A stretch of 38,718 bases of DNA from Legionella moravica DSM 19234 (GCF_000423305.1 NZ_AUHS01000031.1:1-38718), one strand, 5' to 3'; counted from the first letter of the stretch, positions 23,957 to 33,370 are shown. Numbers and translations are program-made. The notes: a model not told the origin generated them from the sequence alone.

Positions 23957-25324
23957 TTAAGCTCCTTTATTTTCTTTAACGTAAATTGCGCCATTTTTAA
24001 CAGCAGGCTGTTCGTGATCCTGACCTGGCATATTCTGGCTTTGAGCTTGATGTCGAATATCCATGATAGTTCCCAAGGTTTCAGTCATCATTTTTTTGCG
24101 GACATCGTTTTCAAAAGATAACGAGTGAATGTCATCATCTAATTTTTTAAGGGCAAACAAGACCATATTCATCGCAGGTTTTAAATTTTGTACTTCTTGC
24201 ACTTGTAATCCTGCCTGCAAGATGCGGCGCATCATCAACGCTTTATCCAACATATTTTGAACAGCGATTTCTTCTGCCAGTTTTGAGACAGTGAGCATTT
24301 GCTCCTCGCGCGGTAGATGCTGAATGGTGGTAATGACTTCATCGGTAATCAGTAAATTGGAAGCACTGACTTTATGCAGATTTTCCTCAGTCAGTTTCCA
24401 TGTACCATTGACCAAATTCCATAAGGCTTTGGCAATGTTCTGGCTACAAGTATTGGCGTTCGCACAGCTTTGCAATAAAGCTGACAAACCAATTCCTGCT
24501 TTAGCATCATGGCTTTGTTTGTTCTCACTACTACTGACCTGGATGTCACCAAGAACCTTAACTGCCCAATTAGCAGCATCGGTAGGCGTTGGCCAGCTTT
24601 GTACCATAGGGATTTTGGTACTTGGCTTTTCCAAAGAATCTAAAGGTTTTCTCTCTAAAAGGATGTTGTAGCCAGCAATGACCACATCGTTGATGACCTT
24701 AATAGGACGTTGAAATTTACCGCCAGCATTGCCTTTATCGTGGCCTATCCAGGGCAGGCCATATTCATCTCGTTTTTGGGCGATGCTTTTCGATGTCTCA
24801 GTCACATCGACGTTTTCCTTTTTAGCGCGTTTAGCAGCGTCCAGCCATCCTTGACTATCGGATACTGATAATATGCCTTCCATTGGCGATTGGTTTTGTT
24901 CCAGAGCTTGTTTGACTTCTTGGCAATCCTTAACCTTGAGGGTAAATTCATTTTGTGCGCTGGATGCGGCATTTTGTAGAACATTGTATAAAGCAGGCAT
25001 GGACTGCTGTAGCTTATAAAGTGGGAATCCTGCGACAGAGCCTTTGAGGTTATCAATGACACCGCCAGGGATATTTAACGCTGATTTTTTCAAATCCTGA
25101 AAGGTATTGGTAATGGATACGACAGGATTAAAACCGCTACAAGAGAATCCCATACGGCCATCAATATCTGCACCAATAACCAGTGTTTGGTCTTTATTAA
25201 CGGGTGGAATAAATAAATTGGATGTTCCTCCTAATTCATAATAGTAATCCGATTGGCTGGGCATAAAGCTGCCAGCATGGGTCAGTGTTGGAACGATTAA
25301 AGCTAGTAATAGAGATTTCTTCAT
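23957..25324 (-). CDS. TraH-like ICE protein (PFL_4711 family)
   Basis: A 455-residue exported protein of the GI-T4SS. It has a clear signal peptide (MKKSLLLALIVPTLTHAGS, cleavage after HAG or THA). The mature N-terminus (SDYYYELGGTSNLFIPPVNK) and the segment GADIDGRMGFSCSGFNPVVS are typical of the integrating-conjugative-element family TIGR03755. The C-terminal third is predicted coiled coil. It is thought to work with TraU- and TraG-like proteins at the pilus base in the periplasm. AGGA lies 7 bases before the ATG; 9 bases separate it from the TraU-like gene upstream. Confidence 0.87.
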   Translation of the reverse strand: MKKSLLLALIVPTLTHAGSFMPSQSDYYYELGGTSNLFIPPVNKDQTLVIGADIDGRMGFSCSGFNPVVSITNTFQDLKKSALNIPGGVIDNLKGSVAGFPLYKLQQSMPALYNVLQNAASSAQNEFTLKVKDCQEVKQALEQNQSPMEGILSVSDSQGWLDAAKRAKKENVDVTETSKSIAQKRDEYGLPWIGHDKGNAGGKFQRPIKVINDVVIAGYNILLERKPLDSLEKPSTKIPMVQSWPTPTDAANWAVKVLGDIQVSSSENKQSHDAKAGIGLSALLQSCANANTCSQNIAKALWNLVNGTWKLTEENLHKVSASNLLITDEVITTIQHLPREEQMLTVSKLAEEIAVQNMLDKALMMRRILQAGLQVQEVQNLKPAMNMVLFALKKLDDDIHSLSFENDVRKKMMTETLGTIMDIRHQAQSQNMPGQDHEQPAVKNGAIYVKENKGA

Positions 25325-25333
25325 GATGATGTC

Positions 25334-26389
25334 CTATCGTTTTTGAGGTTGCCCAACCTTGGGAAAAGTAAGAAAGTTCACGAGTTTGCCTTTATGCTGA
25401 ATACAGCCGCGGTATTTGCGCCAAAGGACAAACACATAATTACCATTTCCGGCTTTTTCGTCTTCAATGCCGAAATCCTGTGCGTTGCCTGGGTGAATAT
25501 TGCGATTTAACGGATAAATTTCCTGCCAGATGACTTTCGTGTTTTGTGGGTCGTAAATGGCATTAGCCACCACACAGTTTTTACCGCAGGAATTACTGGT
25601 TGATTTGGTGACATGCAACGGATTTTTATTAGTGACAATATCAACCGCGTGCATGGCTGCAACAACTGAAGCCCTGTAGTTATAGGGTTGCGTTACGCGC
25701 ATCAATCTTGGAATTTCAGAACCCCAATGTTGTGTCAATGTGCCGATTTCATGGTTGATTAACAGATGAGGATGCGTTCCCATATACAGCAATTCAGCTG
25801 CTTCTGTTCTATCCATGACTGCATCAGCTTCGGCCAAATAATAAGGAACGCCAAAACCAGTTTCCGGCCTATGTGATAGATAGGGGATACGGTAAAATGC
25901 AGCAGGACTGCCAATCACATCAACAATGCGCGTGCGCTCATCATTGATATGAAGGTCTGTGGTTTGACCGCTGTCATTACCAAATCCCAACGCTGAACCA
26001 GTTGCAGCCTTATAGGCTTGTTGATACATCGTTCTTGCAGCTTTATTTTCATAAAGGGTTCGCGCTTCAAGCCAGGGATTTTCTTCTGGTTTATTACTGA
26101 CCGTAATTATTAGATCAGGTAAAAACTGTTCAATGGCAGGGGTGACTTCAAGTCTTGGCGGTAAACGTCCCACCGTCCAAGTGCAAGAGCCAATGACTTT
26201 GTAATGGCTGTTATGAAACAGCTTTTGCAAAACCCGTGTGGCGATTGTGAAGGTATTCACAGGATGAGGCGGGCTTGTGCTTTCTAAAGCAAAGGCAGTA
26301 TTAGTCATAAAAATAAGCCCTGTTATTAGTAGTTGTTTTTGGTTGTTCGAGTTTTTTAGCCATGATTTCAGCGGCGACCAGGACATCAT
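25334..26389 (-). CDS. TraU-like ICE protein (PFL_4710 family)
   Basis: A 351-residue secreted protein. A signal peptide is formed only if translation starts at the first ATG (LLITGLIFMTNTAFA then LES), so this start is kept although it overlaps the VirB4-like gene by 89 bases. The mature part has the family features: a conserved GSCTWTVG cysteine segment, PAAFYRIPYLSHRPETG, THPHLLINHEIG, and several paired cysteines near the end (SCGKNCVV, RGCIQHKG). TraU proteins are needed for DNA transfer and pilus assembly in F-like systems. The large overlap with its upstream neighbour suggests coupled translation. Confidence 0.87.
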   Translation of the reverse strand: MMSWSPLKSWLKNSNNQKQLLITGLIFMTNTAFALESTSPPHPVNTFTIATRVLQKLFHNSHYKVIGSCTWTVGRLPPRLEVTPAIEQFLPDLIITVSNKPEENPWLEARTLYENKAARTMYQQAYKAATGSALGFGNDSGQTTDLHINDERTRIVDVIGSPAAFYRIPYLSHRPETGFGVPYYLAEADAVMDRTEAAELLYMGTHPHLLINHEIGTLTQHWGSEIPRLMRVTQPYNYRASVVAAMHAVDIVTNKNPLHVTKSTSNSCGKNCVVANAIYDPQNTKVIWQEIYPLNRNIHPGNAQDFGIEDEKAGNGNYVFVLWRKYRGCIQHKGKLVNFLTFPKVGQPQKR

Positions 26390-29051
26390 GTTCTTTCTCC
26401 AGAAGGTGGCGTTGTGCTTTTTCAGATTTCTCAGTCATTAAGAGGGCAAGCAGGTAGCGGGGTGGAATGACGCGAAATAATCCTTGGTAGCGTGACCCTA
26501 ATAAAACTGCTTCTGCATACAAACCTTTTTGCGAATCAATATCTCTGATTAATGTTTCCTGCTGCGGTGTTAAGGATTTAAAGCGTTTCACATCAGTGAT
26601 TTCTTTTTCATCCAATCCTAATAAAATCCAGGTTTCAATTAACGATAAAATCTTTGCAGCCTTTTCAGAATTCATGTCGGTGACGTTTTGGGTAATCGCA
26701 ACCAGCCAAAGCCCGAGCTTTCTGGCTACTTTGGCAACCAGTAGACACACTGTCACCACAGAAGGAATTTGAAATTGCAGGTGGGACTCATCAATAAAAA
26801 GAAAGGTTGGTCTATTATCGTTTTGAGTAGCCTCAGCCATGGCCAGTATTCTTGGCAACAAAGACACCATGACCAAAGCCAGTTTTCCGGTATCATCTTT
26901 AATGGCGGAAATATCAATATGAAAGATATCAAAATCACCTAAAGGCTCAGTTGGCACATTAAAGAAGCGGGATTTCGCGCTGTTAATGACATAACTGTTT
27001 AATCGGTCGTGCATATCCAGAATCCGGTCTTTCTTACGCGCCACCGTTTCTTTATCCAATCGTCGTTGAAATGCACTCACAATATGTTCAGTCAGCATTT
27101 GTGGTATGCCATTGTTAAATGAAGTTAGGATGGCATCAATTAATACTTCGATTAACAGTGTTTCATCAGCCAGGGTAAATTGTTCTTCTTCCAGGGCATT
27201 GGCTTCCGTAATCATGGTACGCAAAGCTAAGGCAAGCTCTGCAAGATATGCGCGAGAACCATCACCACAAGCCAAATCTTCTGAGTGAGCAGGATCTTTA
27301 AGATCCATAATTTTTTGAGCTATTAAAGCAGCTTGTTCTGCGCTTAAATTATCTGTAATTTCTGGAATGGCTTTATACGCTTCGCAAAAGGGATTTAATG
27401 GAACAGCTTCTTCTTTTTTATTGCTCAATAATAACTGTTTGGTTTTTTTGCCATGGGCTTTGGCATGAATGAGCATTCGGTCAAACGAGTTCCCCATTTC
27501 AAAAAGTACTACACGGGCGTTTTTCATGGCGAGCAGTGATTGAATCATCCAACCTGTTAAAACTGACTTACCACCACCAGAGTTGGCGAAAATCGCGCAA
27601 TGCGAATTTTGGCTAATAAAATCATGGTGAAGTAAGTCAAAGAAAACAGGTTCACCTAAGCGGTTGAAAAAAGGAAAGCAGGGTAAATGTCTTGCGCCTT
27701 GGTTTCGTCCATAAACAGGAAGTAAAGCCGCAAGCTCTGTGGCATACATCAGACGGTCAAAGCATAAGTACTTACGGGCATAGTGGGGATCGAAATTAAA
27801 CGGTAGAGCATTGAGCCAGGAATTTAATGGGTGGATATCATAGATGGAATGAATTAAGGGCATCTTGGCATCGTTGAAAATGCTATGTAGGTTTTTTTCT
27901 ATAACCTGAGCTTGTTGCTCATCTTCGGCTTGATAAAAAACGGCCTGATTAACCCAGAACAGGCGATTGCCAGTACTTAATTCATTACGGGCTGTTTTTA
28001 TATCATCTCTGACTTCTTGAGGTTTTAGGCTAGTTCCCACAATTCCCTTTTCTAATCGTGTTAAATGGGAATCAAGATTTTCATCATGGCTAAAGACGAC
28101 TTGAATGGTGTAGATGCTTCCTTCTGGCAAGGTATCCAAAAGCGCATAGCGGTGCTTTGGATTGGCTTGTTGTCTTTCTCGGGAGACTAAACCAATAATG
28201 GGCGCTTCTTTTAAACTATCAACATACAGGATTCTTTGTTTTCGGCCTTCAAAAATAAATCCTTGCTCATCGCTCTCAGGCGGGGAAAAGAATATATTTT
28301 GCGCCAGATTAAAACCTGCGGGTATGGAATTAGGGTAGGGATATTGTTCCAAGATCTCATCGGCTGATTTAGGATTAAACCAGCGTATCCACCATTGATA
28401 ATAATCCTGACCCGTAAGACGTTTGATTTCGAGGCCTGGCGAACGTAGTTTGGTTTCAATCTGACTGACGACTTCTTGATGTTCGAGAAGAATTTGCTCG
28501 CGGGGTAGAGTGGTTTGATGTAATTGTCTATAAAACAATACTCGGATTCTTCGTCTGCGGCCACGATAAGGCGCACCTGTTTTCGGATCGAGAAATAAAC
28601 CTTCTGGCCTGGTCATTTTGTTGTAGAGATCTTGTAAGCGTTGTAAGTAATCTTGCGTTAGTGGATTTTCAACGAGTTGTTGTGGGATTTTGGATTTAAT
28701 ATGATTAATAACGGGATCAAGGCAATATTCATCTTGAACAAACATTTGCATGACCCAAGGATCTATCGCATGAAGGGGAACTACCGTTGCAAAGGTATCG
28801 CGGATTTTATTAAAGACAGCTTGCAAGTATTCAGGAGAAGCTGCTTCGGCTTGAATATCACCTAGCTCAAACCCTGAACCTAAACTTTTTCCATCAGCAA
28901 ATAAAAATACTTGTTCTTGTTCGTTGAAATCAACAATGGCCAGCCTGTCAGCAAAAGAAGGTAAAGGATTGGCGTATTGCTTTTTAATGGTTTGTTCTTT
29001 TATAGCCTGGGGATTCATTTCCCCAAGCAACCAGTTAGATAATCGTTTCAT
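26301..29051 (-). CDS. VirB4/TraC-like T4SS ATPase (PFL_4706 family)
   Basis: A 916-residue cytoplasmic ATPase that powers assembly of the secretion channel and pilus. Walker A is FANSGGGKSVL (about residues 489-499), and Walker B is PTFLFIDESHLQFQ (about 750). The 300-residue N-terminal part is the VirB4 family interaction domain. The second of two ATGs (29051) is taken because AGGAGG stands 4 bases before it; the first is only one base from that site. It lies between a lipoprotein gene (9 bases upstream) and the TraU-like gene, an order seen in ICEHin1056-type systems, except that the small PFL_4709-type gene usually found nearby is not seen. Confidence 0.92.
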   Translation of the reverse strand: MKRLSNWLLGEMNPQAIKEQTIKKQYANPLPSFADRLAIVDFNEQEQVFLFADGKSLGSGFELGDIQAEAASPEYLQAVFNKIRDTFATVVPLHAIDPWVMQMFVQDEYCLDPVINHIKSKIPQQLVENPLTQDYLQRLQDLYNKMTRPEGLFLDPKTGAPYRGRRRRIRVLFYRQLHQTTLPREQILLEHQEVVSQIETKLRSPGLEIKRLTGQDYYQWWIRWFNPKSADEILEQYPYPNSIPAGFNLAQNIFFSPPESDEQGFIFEGRKQRILYVDSLKEAPIIGLVSRERQQANPKHRYALLDTLPEGSIYTIQVVFSHDENLDSHLTRLEKGIVGTSLKPQEVRDDIKTARNELSTGNRLFWVNQAVFYQAEDEQQAQVIEKNLHSIFNDAKMPLIHSIYDIHPLNSWLNALPFNFDPHYARKYLCFDRLMYATELAALLPVYGRNQGARHLPCFPFFNRLGEPVFFDLLHHDFISQNSHCAIFANSGGGKSVLTGWMIQSLLAMKNARVVLFEMGNSFDRMLIHAKAHGKKTKQLLLSNKKEEAVPLNPFCEAYKAIPEITDNLSAEQAALIAQKIMDLKDPAHSEDLACGDGSRAYLAELALALRTMITEANALEEEQFTLADETLLIEVLIDAILTSFNNGIPQMLTEHIVSAFQRRLDKETVARKKDRILDMHDRLNSYVINSAKSRFFNVPTEPLGDFDIFHIDISAIKDDTGKLALVMVSLLPRILAMAEATQNDNRPTFLFIDESHLQFQIPSVVTVCLLVAKVARKLGLWLVAITQNVTDMNSEKAAKILSLIETWILLGLDEKEITDVKRFKSLTPQQETLIRDIDSQKGLYAEAVLLGSRYQGLFRVIPPRYLLALLMTEKSEKAQRHLLEKEHDVLVAAEIMAKKLEQPKTTTNNRAYFYD

Positions 29052-29060
29052 CATGCCTCC

Positions 29061-29408
29061 TTAATACAGTTCTGATGCCAGGGCGTATTGATTTTGCTTG
29101 TAAAGAAAAAAGCGTGTGGTATAGGCTGGTTTGATGATTTGTTCATCGCCGAGCTGAGCCACATGCGCAAAAATATGAATAGGCACTTCGGGATTCGGCA
29201 GCTGCTTAAATTCTTCGCCTGAATCCTCAAACCGTACCTGTTGAACAACAGCCTTTTGTATAGGCTGTTGCATGCTTTGCTGATAGAGCTGACTGACTGT
29301 TAATCCCTGCTCAGGAATGGCACTTTGCGATATATTGGCGGTTGAGCAAGCGCTCAAAGCCAGACTAGCGCAAAGCATTGTCAAAGTTCTTTTGTTGATG
29401 GTAACCAT
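29061..29408 (-). CDS. Conjugation lipoprotein (TIGR03751 family)
   Basis: A 115-residue lipoprotein. The signal peptide ends in the lipobox L-A-L-S-A-C21, so Cys21 would be lipidated and the mature protein of about 95 residues held in the outer membrane. It may serve the VirB7 role of the channel. The mature sequence (YQQSMQQPIQ...PNPEVPIHIF AHVAQLG) fits the small lipoproteins that precede VirB4 in GI-T4SS. The start lies 44 bases inside the upstream TraB-like gene, with GGGAGG 10 bases before it, and the stop is 9 bases before the VirB4-like start. Confidence 0.85.
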   Translation of the reverse strand: MVTINKRTLTMLCASLALSACSTANISQSAIPEQGLTVSQLYQQSMQQPIQKAVVQQVRFEDSGEEFKQLPNPEVPIHIFAHVAQLGDEQIIKPAYTTRFFLYKQNQYALASELY

Positions 29409-30624
29409 AATCTAATACCCTCCCTTGGTGTTCTTTATCAATGGCTATGGTTTGACTAAAATGAAGACTGAATTGATTTGGTATAAAGCCTGAGTGGCTG
29501 CGGATGCTGGCAGGAACAAAAACCATATCGAAACTGCCTTGTATTCTTTTCTCAAGCCAATCAGTAATTTTTTGGCTGCCCTCGTTGATAGCTCCACCTG
29601 CTGCAAAATGTGCTAAATCGCCAGTAGGTGTGGCAATAGCAGAACCGCCTTCTGCTTGATAACTCATTTGCCACTTGGATAAAGCATTACCTGCCCCTTG
29701 AATACCGCCAGCAGCCATGAAAGCGGCTAAAACTCTGGGGGCATTAGTGATATACTGTCCTTTAATGCAAGGATTGCCGAATTGAGTAGTTAGATAACCA
29801 ATGCTGTCATTGTTCACCAGCTCCGCAGAGCTTTTCATTTGTTCCTGACCAGCACTGACGAAATGTCCATCTTCAAAGACAAATAAAGCTGAGGTGACAT
29901 AAGCACGGACGCAGCTGATGTTATCGAGGAAAGAGCCTACGCCAATGGAATAACCGCTGATTTTCATACCAATGATTTCTTCCGGCAATTGCATCCCATT
30001 GGCTGTCATTAAATCGCCACGGCTGACCATTGCGGTAAAAGGAAATAAGGGCTGCATTAGTTTGCCCTCAACAGGTACTTCACCCATTAGGGCAGACAAA
30101 AGCGTAACCTTGCTAAAATCACTACCTGCCGGAATGGTATAGAAGGGTGTTTTGGTTGGCGCTTCTTCTTTGGTGGATGAGTCTTGGTCTGCAAAGATTT
30201 TGCTCTCAATAGGGGCTTTATCCAACAATCCATCCAGATCTTTGATTTGGCCAGATACAGGAGCTTGATTGCCTTCCATGGGATAAGATTGGGTTTGATG
30301 ATCGGTAAGTGCTGAGAGCTTTTCTTTCAGTGTTTGCAGTTCATCCTGTAGCGTATGACTTGCTTCTTGTATGGGTTGCTTTAATTGTTTTTGCAGCGAT
30401 TTATTCTCCTTGTGCATTTGTTCCAGCTTCTTTTCTGTTTCAAGGAGTCTTGCAGACACATCACGGATGTTGTCGTTGAATTGGCTGGTAATGGCTTCAT
30501 GAAAATTGTTGGGATTAGGTGTGTCATCATGGATAGGCGCGCTATGACGGCTATTGATTAGAATCATGACGACTGCGAACACCACCGATCCAGCTAAGAT
30601 TTTAATACCTTTGTTTTTGTTCAT
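29365..30624 (-). CDS. TraB/VirB10-like ICE protein (PFL_4705 family)
   Basis: A 419-residue inner-membrane protein with one helix near the N-terminus (ILAGSVVFAVVMILI) followed by a coiled coil at about residues 42-105 and a periplasmic VirB10-like domain (about 180-419). Features typical of the family: FYTIPAGSDFSKVTLLSALM, the GxxS... VRAYVTSALFVFEDG region and QFSLHFSQTIAIDKEHQGRV at the end. It links inner and outer membrane parts of the channel. The ATG overlaps the upstream stop (ATGA), with GAGG 9 bases before it. Confidence 0.87.
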   Translation of the reverse strand: MNKNKGIKILAGSVVFAVVMILINSRHSAPIHDDTPNPNNFHEAITSQFNDNIRDVSARLLETEKKLEQMHKENKSLQKQLKQPIQEASHTLQDELQTLKEKLSALTDHQTQSYPMEGNQAPVSGQIKDLDGLLDKAPIESKIFADQDSSTKEEAPTKTPFYTIPAGSDFSKVTLLSALMGEVPVEGKLMQPLFPFTAMVSRGDLMTANGMQLPEEIIGMKISGYSIGVGSFLDNISCVRAYVTSALFVFEDGHFVSAGQEQMKSSAELVNNDSIGYLTTQFGNPCIKGQYITNAPRVLAAFMAAGGIQGAGNALSKWQMSYQAEGGSAIATPTGDLAHFAAGGAINEGSQKITDWLEKRIQGSFDMVFVPASIRSHSGFIPNQFSLHFSQTIAIDKEHQGRVLDYGYHQQKNFDNALR

Positions 30625-31397
30625 CGGCTGTACCTCGCATGTTGAGTAAGTGCTGCGGCAAAGGGTTGGTCAGAAACCACAAAGACTGTTGTACTTTCGT
30701 GTTGATTTCGCGGAGGCAATTCACTTTTGGGGTAGAAACTTGCGGTTTGCCAATGCCCCATGAGTTTTGAAAATTGCAGTTTGACAGGTTGATTTAGCAG
30801 GTTTTTTAAATCGACCGCGGTTACATAGAGGCTACCACCACGCCATGAAGCCAGAGGGTGAGCTTCAATGCTTGCTCCATAGAATAAGGGGATGGTTTTA
30901 TTGGTTTGCATGGGCGAGCGATAAATACCCTCTGGAATATCTCTGACACGCTCTGGCGAGTACAAGGCTTGAATGGCAAAACGGGTGAGCTGTATAGCAT
31001 TGTATTCATATTGGCTTGCATTTGACTGATGGCTGACTTTGGGATCATCAATGAGGATTTCAATAGGTGTGGTATTAACAGCTTTCTCATTGGCTTTAAG
31101 GTTCAGTATGATGACTTCACCTTCGGGTAAGAGTTGCACAATCAAACGTGCATCGTTGAAGGTGTCTTTAGCCTTTAAATACAGACTGCCTTTTACTTTC
31201 AGAATATCGAGGTTGGTACTGAGTTGTTGATCAATAATTTTAATGGCCTGGGGAAATTGAACGAGCCTTTCTTTATTGATAGGTAATTCAATCGTTAAAG
31301 GGACTTTTTCCCAAACCAGATGTTCACTTTGCAGAGCGTAGCTTACTTGCGTGAGCATAAAGCCAATTATTAATAACATGTGTTTAATGAGTTTCAT
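30621..31397 (-). CDS. TraK/VirB9-like ICE protein (PFL_4704 family)
   Basis: A 258-residue periplasmic protein. The ATG at 31397 is chosen: GGAGG stands 6 bases before it and it gives a clean signal peptide (MKLIKHMLLIIGFMLTQVSY, cut near YAL). The longer frame to 31511 would add 38 unrelated residues overlapping the next gene. The mature protein (SEHLVWEKVPLTIELPINKE) belongs to the DUF3438/TIGR03749 group, thought to form the VirB9-like part of the outer-membrane core. It overlaps the next gene downstream by 4 bases and the upstream gene by 14. Confidence 0.85.
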   Translation of the reverse strand: MKLIKHMLLIIGFMLTQVSYALQSEHLVWEKVPLTIELPINKERLVQFPQAIKIIDQQLSTNLDILKVKGSLYLKAKDTFNDARLIVQLLPEGEVIILNLKANEKAVNTTPIEILIDDPKVSHQSNASQYEYNAIQLTRFAIQALYSPERVRDIPEGIYRSPMQTNKTIPLFYGASIEAHPLASWRGGSLYVTAVDLKNLLNQPVKLQFSKLMGHWQTASFYPKSELPPRNQHESTTVFVVSDQPFAAALTQHARYSR

Positions 31398-32040
31398 GAG
31401 ATTCCTCCGTGTCGACCAATAAATCTTGTAAACGTTCTTCAGGACGGGTGTAGCCATCGAGAGCGAGTTGGAAAGGGTTGTGTAAACGAGACAAATTGAG
31501 TTTGACCACACGCAGGTGATAGGCCACTACCTTGTCGGCAATCACCATACCACTGTTGTCTTTCAGTCTTTGAGTAATGCGCAGGATTAATTTCACTTCC
31601 CAGGTATCGGGACCAATTTTTCTAATATCTTGAGGCTCCATGAAACGATAGAGACTGGCTACTTGACTGCGGTCAAAGAGCTGCGCGTTTTTATAAGCTC
31701 CCAGCGTTTCTCTGAGTAATTGTTCATGACGAGAGGTAAAATAATAATGAAAGGCTTTGATATTTTGGTTAAATTCTTCTTTGCCTTTATTAGACCAGGT
31801 ATATAGCGTTGGTATTAATGAGGACACAAATCCTTGCACATATTCATTAGGGATATCGCTTGCTTTCATTAAACCGCCATTGGCCGCCATATTAGGACTT
31901 AGCCAAAACTCATAGCGTTTGGGCATGGTCATGAGGTTAATGATTAAGGCCAAAACGATGGCTGATAACAGGCCGATAAAAGCCAGTAATAAACGGTTAT
32001 GATGCTGTAGGCTGTCGATCTTTTTCCAATATTCAAACAT
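31384..32040 (-). CDS. TraE/VirB8-like ICE protein (PFL_4703 family)
   Basis: A 218-residue bitopic inner-membrane protein of the DUF2895/TIGR03746 group, with one helix at about residues 18-40 (LLLAFIGLLSAIVLALIINL) and a periplasmic domain of about 170 residues. The family is VirB8/TraE-like, a scaffold of the translocation channel. The ATG at 32040 follows GGAGA closely; a TTG four codons earlier is not needed. It overlaps the upstream gene's end by 8 bases. Confidence 0.85.
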   Translation of the reverse strand: MFEYWKKIDSLQHHNRLLLAFIGLLSAIVLALIINLMTMPKRYEFWLSPNMAANGGLMKASDIPNEYVQGFVSSLIPTLYTWSNKGKEEFNQNIKAFHYYFTSRHEQLLRETLGAYKNAQLFDRSQVASLYRFMEPQDIRKIGPDTWEVKLILRITQRLKDNSGMVIADKVVAYHLRVVKLNLSRLHNPFQLALDGYTRPEERLQDLLVDTEESHETH

Positions 32041-32395
32041 GAGGCTCTCCAACAGATTTATTCTTTTGCCACTGTCCTTGATAATGAATCCAGGGCGAGT
32101 GTTTGAGCCTTAATCGCACCATCCATTGAATGGTTTTCTTCATCACATAACCATAAGGTTTGCCTGCTTTGATACGGGCGACTCCTTTAGGCCACACGGT
32201 AATGGAGAGGATGAATCCAATCACAAAACCGATGCAGCCAGCGGCCAGTGGATATCCTGCCATTGTTCCTAAAAGGATAAAAAGCAGGGTGGTTACTGGT
32301 GTTGTAGTGATGACAATCCAAAACAATTCACGCAGACTTAAGCCTTTCCAGGCTGGGAAGTCATGTGATAGATGACGCGAAGAAGGCTGACTCAT
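32033..32395 (-). CDS. VirB3/TraL-like membrane protein (TIGR03750)
   Basis: A 120-residue inner-membrane protein with two adjacent helices (residues 26-70: FWIVITTTPVTTLLFILLGT, YPLAAGCIGFVIGFILSITV) and a basic C-terminal segment, typical of the DUF3487/TIGR03750 group that takes the VirB3/TraL place in the GI-T4SS. GGAGGT lies 6 bases before the ATG. It is 11 bases from the pilin-like gene upstream. Confidence 0.85.
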   Translation of the reverse strand: MSQPSSRHLSHDFPAWKGLSLRELFWIVITTTPVTTLLFILLGTMAGYPLAAGCIGFVIGFILSITVWPKGVARIKAGKPYGYVMKKTIQWMVRLRLKHSPWIHYQGQWQKNKSVGEPHV

Positions 32396-32406
32396 AATTT
32401 CACCTC

Positions 32407-32772
32407 CTATATTTTGAACTTGGTAATCATGGTGTAACCCACATAACCAGAAGCGATGCTAATGGCTAAATAGGTAATCCCCATTACGGCAAAAGTACCG
32501 AAGGCCACCATGGAACCTTCGTTCTTTTTGGATTCTTCAATACCGTGTTGCACAGTGGTAATGAACTTGATAAAGGTCACGACTGCGGTGATGAACAGCA
32601 ATAAGCCAAGACCCTGTTTGACGTAATTGCCTGTTACCGACATCATGCTTTTGGAACCGTCACCGATGTTGTCCGCATCAGAAATTTTAGGGAACCAGTT
32701 ATCTGCCAGTAACACAGGCGCATAAAAAAGATTGACAGCTCCCAGGTAGAGCGTGCGAAGCGTTGTTTTCAT
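32407..32772 (-). CDS. Pilin-like membrane protein (TIGR03745/DUF2976)
   Basis: A 121-residue exported protein. A signal peptide ends near LLADNW, leaving a mature protein of about 98 residues with two hydrophobic helices (GLGLLLFITAVVTFIKFITT; FAVMGITYLAISIASGYVGY). This is the layout of VirB2/TraA-type conjugative pilins, and it is the best candidate in the window for the pilus subunit. AAGGAG precedes the ATG, which overlaps the upstream gene by 4 bases. Confidence 0.83.
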   Translation of the reverse strand: MKTTLRTLYLGAVNLFYAPVLLADNWFPKISDADNIGDGSKSMMSVTGNYVKQGLGLLLFITAVVTFIKFITTVQHGIEESKKNEGSMVAFGTFAVMGITYLAISIASGYVGYTMITKFKI

Positions 32773-33035
32773 GTTGTCTCCTTAACGAATAACACTAAAA
32801 TGAAAATCATCAGGCCAATGACAAGCCTGACCATTCGAGAACCGAAGTTCAGCAAGTATCCTTGTTGCTGTTTTTCCTCGGATCCCATCATGTGGTTGAC
32901 GCACCACATCACCGCTAAAATCACCAGGCTTATGGCAATAAAACGGATACTGCTGGAAAAGACTTGGGCTGAGATGTTGTTGCTGGCTTGTTTGAATGTT
33001 GAAGCAAACATTCTCGCTATTTCGTCTTTACTCAT
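32769..33035 (-). CDS. Small ICE membrane protein (TIGR03758/PFL_4701)
   Basis: An 88-residue protein with two helices (about 28-47 and 66-85) and no signal peptide, belonging by size, position and pattern to the DUF3262/TIGR03758 group of GI-T4SS genes just upstream of the pilin-like gene. Its function is unknown; a TraA/VirB2-like or accessory pilin role has been suggested by context. GAGGA lies 9 bases before the ATG, which shares one base with the upstream stop (TAATG). Confidence 0.8.
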   Translation of the reverse strand: MSKDEIARMFASTFKQASNNISAQVFSSSIRFIAISLVILAVMWCVNHMMGSEEKQQQGYLLNFGSRMVRLVIGLMIFILVLFVKETT

Positions 33036-33361
33036 TAGGGTTTCCTCACAAAATCCATTTCTAATGGTTTAATTTTTCGAGGGGCAATGATGGGCTGGTT
33101 GATATAGTCAATCAGCCCGTTGCGGATGTTTAGCAAGTCTTCTCTCAATCCGGCGTGATGCTGGCCTTGGAGATCTTCAAATCCTTCTATTTGCAATTGG
33201 ATACGAGCATTTGGTGTTATCTGTGTTTGCGCTTCATCAAGCAAAGGCATGATGGCGTTAATCTGATTAATAATGCGTACCAGTGTTTCATTCAAATCAG
33301 GGTTATTCGCTGAACATTGCAGGCTTATTATCATTAAGGTCAGGCATAATATTCGTTTCAT
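33035..33361 (-). CDS. RAQPRD-family ICE protein
   Basis: A 108-residue periplasmic protein with a signal peptide (MKRILCLTLMIISLQCSANN). The middle (LVRIINQINAIMPLLDEAQT; FEDLQGQHHAGLREDLLNIR) matches the RAQPRD family of ICE proteins (TIGR01690). The namesake RAQPRD motif is not kept: after the conserved L-x-x-I-R-x-G-L-x-D-Y-I core the end reads NQPIIAPRKI. GGGAG lies 5 bases before the ATG. Function unknown beyond a role in the conjugation apparatus. Confidence 0.8.
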   Translation of the reverse strand: MKRILCLTLMIISLQCSANNPDLNETLVRIINQINAIMPLLDEAQTQITPNARIQLQIEGFEDLQGQHHAGLREDLLNIRNGLIDYINQPIIAPRKIKPLEMDFVRKP

Positions 33362-33370
33362 GGTTTCTCC

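Noticed and set aside
30621..31511. Longer version of the TraK-like gene
   Set aside because: The 38 extra residues do not fit the family and hide the signal peptide; the ATG at 31397 has a strong GGAGG.
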